Shown one piece after another: positions 1-7,400 of a DNA stretch of 8,630 nucleotides (positions within the stretch are counted from its first letter, which is position 1; each line of letters opens with the position of its first letter). The stretch is from an uncultured Candidatus Melainabacteria bacterium. Lineage in GTDB: Bacteria > Cyanobacteriota > Vampirovibrionia > Gastranaerophilales > Gastranaerophilaceae. A program made the position numbers and the translations under genes. The notes below the pieces were generated by a model. That model had not been told where the DNA came from and searched no databases. It was given only the letters and a program-made list of their open reading frames with translations. The DNA lies in NCBI GenBank assembly GCA_934693215.1, contig CAKUVB010000066.1:1-8630 (forward strand). Reading direction: 5' to 3'.

Positions 1-1982
1 CAGATACAACTATCGGTCAGCTTAAAAATGCAATCAAACCATACGGTATGATTGGTACAATTGGTGCTGATAATAATCTTACTATAACGTCTGAGGGTGA
101 TACTTACCTCGCTGACGGAACTTGCGATGCCGTAACTAAGCTTGGATTAAATGTAGTTAATATGGGCGATTATAACGGGCATGTTGAATACTGGCAAGCT
201 GGTGCTACATCAGGCTTATTGACCGAAGATATGCTCCTAACATCGCTTGACAAAGACGGCAAAACTGCTGTTGGTTCATTAATATTTGAACTTGGCACAG
301 GTGATGACAAGACTCAACATATCGTAAATATTACTACAACAGATACAATCAAATCCTTCCTTAATAAAATGGAAGCTGAAGGAGTACACGCAGTCCTTGA
401 CAACGGAGTAATCAAATTTGACAACTCAGTTGACGGTATCAAGTTTACTGGTGGTTCTTCAGGTATAAGTGACACTCTTGGATTGACAGAAAAAGAAGTT
501 AGCACTTATGCTACAAGCAGTCGTGCATTGACTTATCAAGAAGATGTTACTTATTCTGTTGCAAACTATGCTGACAAAGATACTTTGCTTTCTACCGTTA
601 ATGTTACAAGTGGTAAGATGAGCATATTTGTTGATGGTGTAAAAGCTGAGGTTCAAGTAAACGAAACTGACAAATTCTCAGATGTATTCTCAAGAATAGC
701 TTCTGAAGTTGCTACAAAAACCGGTGTAACTATAAAAGCCGGATTTGTCGATACTGATGGTAACATAATGTCATCTACTAATTTTGATTCTGATAAAAAC
801 ACAGGTATTATAGGTCTTGAAGTTGTTGGTGACCATTCTCTTGTTGTTGGGGCTTCAAATGATACAACTAACTTTGCTACTATTGCTAACCTTAAACAAC
901 AAACACCTGAAAGAATTACAGGTTCACGTGCGTTATACAAAGTTAATGGAAATTCACTTATAACTACTACTGGTTTGTTCAAAAACGGTGACATTACAGA
1001 AGGTACATTTACGATTGGTGATGCAACTTTCACTATTGATAGTACAACAACCTTGAACTCTTTAATAAACCAAATAAACAAATCCGACAAATCTTATGCT
1101 TCTGCATACTGGGATACTTTATCCGGAACTCTTGTTGTTCAATCTACATTGAGCGGTGAATCTCTTATCAATATTGAATCAGGAACAAGCAACTTTACTA
1201 AAGTTATGGGATTTACCGAAACCGTAGCGGGTAAAGAAACTCTTGTTACTGAAAAACAAACATTAGGTCAAAATGCTATTGTAAAAATTAACGGTACTAC
1301 TGTAACCTCAACTTCAAACACTATTACAAGCGATATTTCTAAAATCAAAGGGTTAACTATTAACCTCAAAGGTGTTTCTGCAGGTGAAACAGTTACCATC
1401 AAAGTTGAACAAGACAACGAAGGCATATACAATGCCGTAAACGATATCGTAGATTCATATAATACCCTTATGGAAGGACTAGAAAAAGAACTCGGCAAAG
1501 GTGGTTCTTTTGAACACGATACAATGTTTAACATGATGAAAAACCAACTTAAACGACTAATGACTCAATCAGTTGGCGGTACTACTACTTATAGAAACTT
1601 GGCTGCAATAGGTATTTCTACAGGCGAAGCTAAAGATAGCATCTCAACAGATGTTACTAAATTATTAGTTGATAAAGATAAGTTCTTACAAGCTCTTGAA
1701 AAAGATTCAGATGCAGTTAAACAGCTACTTGTAGGAACAACAGCCAACTCCGGAGTGTTCTTGAAGGTTGGAAACATTGTTGACTCAACATTGAAAACAA
1801 CAGGTTATATCGCATCTACAGAAAACTCGATTAATAAAAATATCAAAAAGATGTCAACAAAAATTACAAACTTAAAAACTGCACTTGATAAATATAGAGA
1901 ACAATTAGAAACAAAATTCCGTACAATGGAAAAAGCAATATCTACTATGCAAAACTCTTATAGTAGCTTTTTGAAAAGCTAA
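1..1982 (+). CDS. FliD-like flagellar cap protein, C-terminal part (5'-truncated)
   Basis: The frame is open from the left edge to TAA at 1980-1982, giving 659 complete codons from position 3. The ATG at 48 is internal: upstream codons read DTTIGQLKNAIKPYG, which aligns with TTIGQLFSAIKPYG of the convergent paralogue. Visible parts, in fragment residues: a FliD-type module (1-55), two further modules (about 75-296), a flagellin-IN-like segment around GTFTIGDATFTIDSTTTLNS (about 305-404), and a FliD C-terminal-like region (about 420-659). That last region has TLGQNAIVKINGTTVTS, KIKGLTINLK, AGETVTIKV, the VDSYNTLMEGL helix and a closing amphipathic helix LETKFRTMEKAISTMQNSY. By family knowledge FliD caps the growing filament outside the cell and chaperones flagellin folding. 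The conserved FliD N-terminus would lie off-window, so whether this is the cell's main fliD cannot be decided. One cysteine is visible (DGTCDAV), in keeping with an exported protein. FliD-like identity is quite sure; exact role is not. Confidence 0.82.
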   Translation, partial: DTTIGQLKNAIKPYGMIGTIGADNNLTITSEGDTYLADGTCDAVTKLGLNVVNMGDYNGHVEYWQAGATSGLLTEDMLLTSLDKDGKTAVGSLIFELGTGDDKTQHIVNITTTDTIKSFLNKMEAEGVHAVLDNGVIKFDNSVDGIKFTGGSSGISDTLGLTEKEVSTYATSSRALTYQEDVTYSVANYADKDTLLSTVNVTSGKMSIFVDGVKAEVQVNETDKFSDVFSRIASEVATKTGVTIKAGFVDTDGNIMSSTNFDSDKNTGIIGLEVVGDHSLVVGASNDTTNFATIANLKQQTPERITGSRALYKVNGNSLITTTGLFKNGDITEGTFTIGDATFTIDSTTTLNSLINQINKSDKSYASAYWDTLSGTLVVQSTLSGESLINIESGTSNFTKVMGFTETVAGKETLVTEKQTLGQNAIVKINGTTVTSTSNTITSDISKIKGLTINLKGVSAGETVTIKVEQDNEGIYNAVNDIVDSYNTLMEGLEKELGKGGSFEHDTMFNMMKNQLKRLMTQSVGGTTTYRNLAAIGISTGEAKDSISTDVTKLLVDKDKFLQALEKDSDAVKQLLVGTTANSGVFLKVGNIVDSTLKTTGYIASTENSINKNIKKMSTKITNLKTALDKYREQLETKFRTMEKAISTMQNSYSSFLKS

Positions 1983-1990
1983 GAGTTTTT
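1965..1990 (+). terminator. weak intrinsic terminator candidate over the stop codon
   Basis: AGCTTTT (1965-1971) pairs with AAAAGCT (1974-1980) across a two-base loop, so in practice the loop opens to four. Five bases later comes TTTTT (1986-1990). The stem is AT-rich and its 3' arm includes the T of the TAA stop, so it is weak. The large inverted repeats downstream, each followed by a T-run, are alternative terminators for the + gene. Confidence 0.3.
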
Positions 1991-1994
1991 CAAC

Positions 1995-2108
1995 GTCATA
2001 TTGAGCGTTAGCGAAGTAATCCAGTTCCCTCAACGAACATAAAACAAATTCAATGTGCCTAAATTGATTATTTATGGATTGCCACGTCACTTTGTGACTC
2101 GCAATGAT
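1995..2108. repeat. palindromic repeat unit 1
   Basis: The left arm is 1995-2023 and the right arm 2075-2108. The right arm contains a perfect small hairpin GTCAC-TTT-GTGAC (2086-2098). The left arm differs from units 2 and 3 near its start (GTCATATTGAGC instead of GTCATTACGAGC), and the right arm ends AATGAT rather than AATGAC. It begins 12 bases after the + gene stop codon. A T-run (2113-2117) follows. Confidence 0.85.
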
Positions 2109-2121
2109 GATTGTTTTTAGT

Positions 2122-2235
2122 GTCATTACGAGCATCAGCGAAGTAATCCAGTTCCTTTAACAAACATCAAACAAATTCAATGTGCCTAAATTGATTATTT
2201 ATGGATTGCCACGTCACTTTGTGACTCGCAATGAC
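2122..2235. repeat. palindromic repeat unit 2
   Basis: The left arm is 2122-2150 and the right arm 2202-2235, with the GTCAC-TTT-GTGAC hairpin at 2213-2225. Its loop shares the stretch from ACAAATTCAATGTG to GATTATTTATGG with unit 1. It has its own changes just after the left arm (CCTTTAACAAACATC against CCCTCAACGAACATA). A T-run (2241-2245) follows. Confidence 0.85.
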
Positions 2236-2248
2236 GGATATTTTTAGT

Positions 2249-2361
2249 GTCATTACGAGCGTTAGCGAAGTAATCCAGTTCCCTCAACGAACATAAAACA
2301 AATCAAAACGACTTAAAGATTTATTTATGGATTGCCACGTCACTTTGTGACTCGCAATGAC
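2249..2361. repeat. palindromic repeat unit 3
   Basis: The left arm is 2249-2277 and the right arm 2328-2361, with the GTCAC-TTT-GTGAC hairpin at 2339-2351. The first part of its loop (CCCTCAACGAACATAAAACA) equals unit 1. The rest (TCAAAACGACTTAAAGATT) differs from both other units and is one base shorter overall. A T-run follows, then a fourth left-arm start GTCATTAC (2375-2382) that breaks off. Confidence 0.85.
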
Positions 2362-2418
2362 GATTGTTTTTCGTGTCATTACAAATGCAATAACAATTCA
2401 AAACCCATACTAGCATTT

Positions 2419-4403
2419 TTATTTCAAAATATTTGCATACGCACTTTGTAGACCGGAAATAGTCAATTCCATATTATGGAATTTCGTTTCCAGTTTTGTA
2501 CGATAATTTTCAATTGCGAGATTATTTTTAGAAATTTTCTTTTCTATATTACTAATACTCTTAGTCAATGTATTAGCCATATTAGAGAAATAGCCATCTG
2601 TATTAATTGAATTTTCTACAATATTATTTGCTTGCAAGAATATACCAGGATTAGCTTTTGTTCCAACCAACAAATCTTGTACCGCATCAGAATCGGTATT
2701 AAGAGCGTCCATAAACTTGTCTTTATCAATCAACAACGAAGTTACATTTGTAGTAATCTTATCTGAAGCCTCACCTGTAGAAATACCAACAGAAGCAAGA
2801 TTCTTAAACACATAAGCACCAGTCAAAGATGAAGTCATCAATCGTTTCAAATTATTTCTCATAAGCTTCAAGATAGATTCGCCACCAAGAGATTTCTTGT
2901 CTGCTAATTCCTTACCTAAAGCCTCCATCATTGAATTATAAGCATCTAATGTATCAGAGACAGCATTATAAATAGCCTCTTTATCTTGTTCAACACTTAT
3001 AGTAACAGTTTCGCCAGCTGATACGTTTTTCAAATTAATTGTCAAACCTTTTATTTTAGAAATATCACTTGTAATAACGTTTGTAGCTGAGGTTACAGTA
3101 GTACCGTTAATTCTTACAACTGCGTTTTGACCTAATGTTTGGGAATCAGTAACCAACGCACTTACACCGTCTTTTGTTTTTGTGAATCCCATAATATCCG
3201 TAAAATTACTTGTACCTGCTTCTATATTAATAAGAGATGCACCGGTAACGGTTGACTCAATAACAAGAGTACCAGCCAAAGTATCCCAATACGCATTAGC
3301 ATAAGCCTTATCATTTTTATTGATTTGGTTTATCAAACTTGCAAGTGTTGTAGTAGAATCAATTGTAAACTCAGCATCACCAATTTTGAAAGTACCTTCT
3401 GTAATATCACCATCACGATACAAACCTGATTCTGTAATAAGTGAGTTGACGTTAACTCTATACAATGCACGAGAACCTGTCACTGCGTTATAATCAGTTT
3501 TGTTAAAGTTAGCAATTGTAGCAAAGTTAGTTGTATCATTAGAAGCACCAACAACAAGCTCGTGACCTTTTTCAATCTCAAGTCCGATAATACCGGTATT
3601 ATTTGCGTCAGTAGGGTTTGCAGATATACTACCGTCTTTTGTCTTGAACCCTGCTTGAATATCCAAACCTGTTCTTGCTTTTACTGTATCTTTTATTTTC
3701 TTAAACAAGTCTGCAAAAGAATCTGAACTCTTAACTTCTATGTTACATTTCACACCGTCAACAAAAATACTCATATTACCGTCAGTCGCATTTACTATAT
3801 CAAGTGTTGTATTAGCATTAGCAAAATTAGATGCCGAATAATGAGTTTCGCCTTCGTAAGTCAACGCAGAAGTACTTGAAGCATACTTGTCGATATTATG
3901 AATATCAAGACCAATAGTTTCAACAAGTCCTGAAGTACCACCTGTAAACGTAAGTTTATCAAGTCCGCCTGTTAATTTTATAACCCCATCATCAAGAGTT
4001 GCCTTGATACCTGAGTCATTGAATTTTTTGAGCAACGAACCTACTGTTTCGTTTGCAGAAATATTAATAATATGTTGAACAGCGTCATCGCCTTCACCGG
4101 TATTAAAGATTAAAGAACCTTGAGCAATAAAACCATTTCTATCTAATGTAGAAAGTAATGTGTCTTCAGTAATCAAACCGGAAGTTGCATCATCGTCCCA
4201 GTATTTTTTCATTCCTTCAAAATCACCCTTACGAACATTTTGAAGTCCTAAACCGGAAACGACGTTAGAAGTACCGTCAGCAAGCTTGATATCAGAATCC
4301 GCAGAAATACGGATTGATGTATCGCCATTAGCTTTTGTAACTATTTCACCTGTCATTCCGTAAGGTTTAATCGCAGAGAACAATTGACCGATTGTTGTAT
4401 TAT
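2419..4403 (-). other. segment paralogous to the + gene, in inverted orientation
   Basis: The last ~660 codons of the giant gene align end to end with everything visible of the + gene (1-1982). By hand count, the 100-residue flagellin-IN-like stretch (3184-3483 here, 915-1214 in the + gene) has 77 identical residues, without gaps. The last 53 residues have only about 21. At DNA level the longest identical run I noticed is 23 bases (858-880 against the complement of 3518-3540, inside codons for NDTTNFAT). This is a duplicated 3' region placed tail to tail. Confidence 0.9.
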
Positions 4404-7400
4404 CAGAAATATGAATAGTATCAGCGACTTTGCCGTCTTTTATAACGTTGATATCACCACGTGTAATACCCAAATCAGAAAGTTTAGTATCGTTAGTAAG
4501 TTTTTCTGTTGTTTCGTATGTTAATGGTTTTGATTCATATCCTGTAACTTCGTTTTGATAAGCTCCACCTTCAACAAAATATGAACCCAAATTACCGGTT
4601 AAAGTAAATGTGTTATTAACAGATTCTGCAACAAATCTACCGTCTTTAACTTCTGCATTTATGCCATAAGCAGATAGAGCATATATAACATCTTGAACCT
4701 TGTCTGTAGCTAAGAATTGTAATGTATAAGATGTTTTGCCATCAAGCATAACTCTAACAGTGCCACCTTGAGCAAATCCTAAAGACTCAAGAGTAGAGCC
4801 TTCTGTCATAATATCTTTATAATCAAGGCCTTTAGATGCCGTTTCAACATAATCCTTAGATTCGACAAGCGGTTTATAAGACTCATAAGCAGTATCAGAG
4901 TTTACATATCCGCCGGTACCTTTGGTTAAGTAACTACCAAGACCGCCACTCATAATAAATGTATGAGATTTGCTTGTTGCAGTAAACTGACCGTCTGCAT
5001 TAACAGAAGCATCTATACCATAAGCAGCTAAACCAAATATGATATCATCAACAGTTTGGTTAGCATCAAACGATAATACGTTCATAACAGCACCGTCAAG
5101 GAACAAGTTCAAATCAGCACCATCTTTGAATCCCATTTGAGCCAAAGTTGTTGCTCCTGAAAGTTTTTCTGTAGATGTCGTCCAGTTATTAAGTCCCATT
5201 TTTGAAACCATATTAGACGTACTGTCAGAAAGCTTGTACCCTTCAGCTGAGGCAACAGTAAACTTGCCGTTTTCATCAACAGACAATGTCATACCGAACG
5301 GTTGAAGTAATGATTTAACCTGAGCAACAGTATAATTTTCATCAACATCAAGAGTAGAAACTATTTTGCCGTCATTTGATAAAACATGAATTTGTCCTGA
5401 AGACACACCCATTTCTTTAAGAGTGTTGTTCATGTTTGTTTTGTTAGTTGTTTCGTATGACAAATCTTTTGAAACATATCCTGTAGAAATATCATCATAT
5501 TGAGGAGTATCTCCAGAGATTATTTTGCCTATTTCCCCAGAGAGCCTAAATGTTTTGTCATTAGATGTTGCTTTCAAAACTCCGTCATCAATTGTCGCAG
5601 TGATACCGTAGCCTTTAAGGTCAGCAATAATATCAGCCATAGTATCATCAGCTTTGTAAGTAAGATCAACAACAGTATCTTTGTTTAGAGTAAGTCTAAG
5701 AACACCGTCTTTACCTGTGCCTAAAATATCTCCAACTTTTGAATCATAATCAAGTTTAACTTTATCGCCCTTGAACTCAAGAGGGTCTTTGCTCTTGTAT
5801 CCATCAGCCTCTTTGACATATCCTTCTGCAGAATTTTTAGTCAAATATGCACCAAGTTCGTTTGTAAGTACTAAGTTTCCGGATGCAGAAGCCGTAAACT
5901 TGCCATTATTGTCTACAGAAGCTGTAACTCCATAAGTTCCAAGTGTGTCAATAATATCTTGAAGTGTTGCATTAGCATCAAATGTAAGGTTGTAAGTCTT
6001 ATTATCAAGTACAAGACCTAGTGTAGACCCTTTACCAAATCCCATTTGAGCAACAGTAGAATCTGTTTTTAGCTTGTCTTTGGTTTCTATCCAGTTATTA
6101 AGCTTCATTTGAGAAACTAAATTTGAAGTACCATCAGCAATACGATTTGTGCCATTACCTTCTATTGTAACCTTGCCATCAGTTATACCTAGAGTAAACC
6201 CATAGTTTGCAAGTAGTTGAGCAGTATCATCTATTGTCATTGAATTGTCAATTTGAATAGTACCTAGTGTATTGTTGTTATTATCTTTTATAAATATACT
6301 TCCGGAAGCAATACCTAAATCTGATAGTTTTGTTGTTGCTGTAGCTTTAGTTGAAGAAGATGCATCAAGTTGACCTGTTTTGTAACCTGAAGAAGTGTTT
6401 GTTACAGTACCATTTTCTCCTTTTAGTTTTTCACCTATTGCACCAGAAATATTTGTTGCAATCTTACCGTCTTTTGTCGCAGTGAATACACCATTAACGA
6501 TTGATGCTTGGAATCCGTTGTTATTCAAGCATTTTAAAACTTCCGAAAGTTTTTCATCAGAAGAGAATTTTTCTGATTGAAGGTTTCCGGAATCATCTAT
6601 GTAGGTTATAGCATATTTGCCTGAAGTTACACCTAATAATTGACCAACAGTTGTATTATTATCAATTTTCTTTTGTCCACCATCAACCATAAGTCCGTTT
6701 GAATCAGTGTTTTCGGTAATAGTTTGATTTGTTATTGTTTTGTTATTACCAAACAATACATCAGCTAGCTCACCATCAACCCTAAAATCTTGAGATGCAC
6801 CTGAAACATTAAACTTGCTATTAGATACGTTTGCAGTTACTCCATCTATTCCGTTTAGCCAATTAGCAACATCTCTAACGGTGTCAGAACCTTTAAAGGT
6901 TTTGGAATGAGTTTCGCCATTGATTGTAACAGAGAGAGTTTTGTTTTCTCTGTTTTTACATATAGAATCAAGTGTAGACTTGGTATCGATTTGATGTTCT
7001 GTACCAGCAGAAGATGTATCTTTGCCTTGTAGCATAGGAGCTTTACCAGAATAATAAACCCAACCTTTATCTTTTGTGAATCCTAATTCTTCCATTCTTG
7101 CTTGAGAGTTTAACTCAGGATTAGAAACAAAAGCTACCCCATCAGAAAAACCAGACGTTGTTCCTATTCCAAAAATCGTACCTGTACAAGCAACATTACC
7201 GCTAGATGTGACATTTCCGTCATTCTGACCGATAAACATATCAGTTTTTTCTGCAGTTCTTGAACCTGTAGCATAACAATTTTCGATAGTTACATTTCCG
7301 CTAGTTTTTCCTATCAAACCACCAGCGGTAGAAGTTCCAAAAGACGAAATATTTGAGCGAACGGGAGCTTTTATAACACAATCTGCATAAGAAGATTTGA

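Larger units (their letters stand above)
1995..2382. repeat. tandem array of three palindromic intergenic repeats plus a partial fourth
   Basis: Left arms begin at 1995, 2122, 2249 and, truncated, 2375, so the period is 127, 127 and 126 bp. Each full unit is an imperfect inverted repeat. The left arm is GTCATTACGAGC...GCGAAGTAATCCA; the right arm is TGGATTGCCACGTCAC...GTGACTCGCAATGAC. About 51 bases separate the arms, and 13 bases containing a T-run separate units. The array fills most of the 436 bp gap between the convergent genes (1983-2418). No gene, tRNA or promoter was seen in that gap, and 2383-2418 shows nothing recognisable. The arms resemble a family of dispersed palindromes that I recall from intergenic regions of many unrelated bacteria. 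Possible roles are a transcription barrier, mRNA stabiliser or non-autonomous mobile element; none is shown by the sequence. Confidence 0.9.

Noticed and set aside
48..50. ATG at 48 as the start of the + gene
   Set aside because: The frame is open upstream to the window edge and those codons align with the paralogue (TTIGQL, AIKPYG). No ribosome binding site precedes it.
653..1090. 145-codon - strand frame opposite the + gene
   Set aside because: Shadow frame: the other strand encodes a conserved FliD-type region supported by its paralogue.
1905..2135. 76-codon frame on the - strand across the + gene end and repeat unit 1
   Set aside because: It is antisense to the + gene 3' end and then runs through the palindromic repeat. 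Composition is unlike a protein; such frames are common by-products of these repeats.
1995..2361. tRNA or small structured RNA gene
   Set aside because: The stems do not make a cloverleaf or a known riboswitch. The structure is explained by long inverted repeats present in three copies.
1995..2382. CRISPR array
   Set aside because: The period is 126-127 bp, the 'spacers' are themselves similar between units, and each unit is an inverted repeat. There are no short direct repeats and no cas genes.
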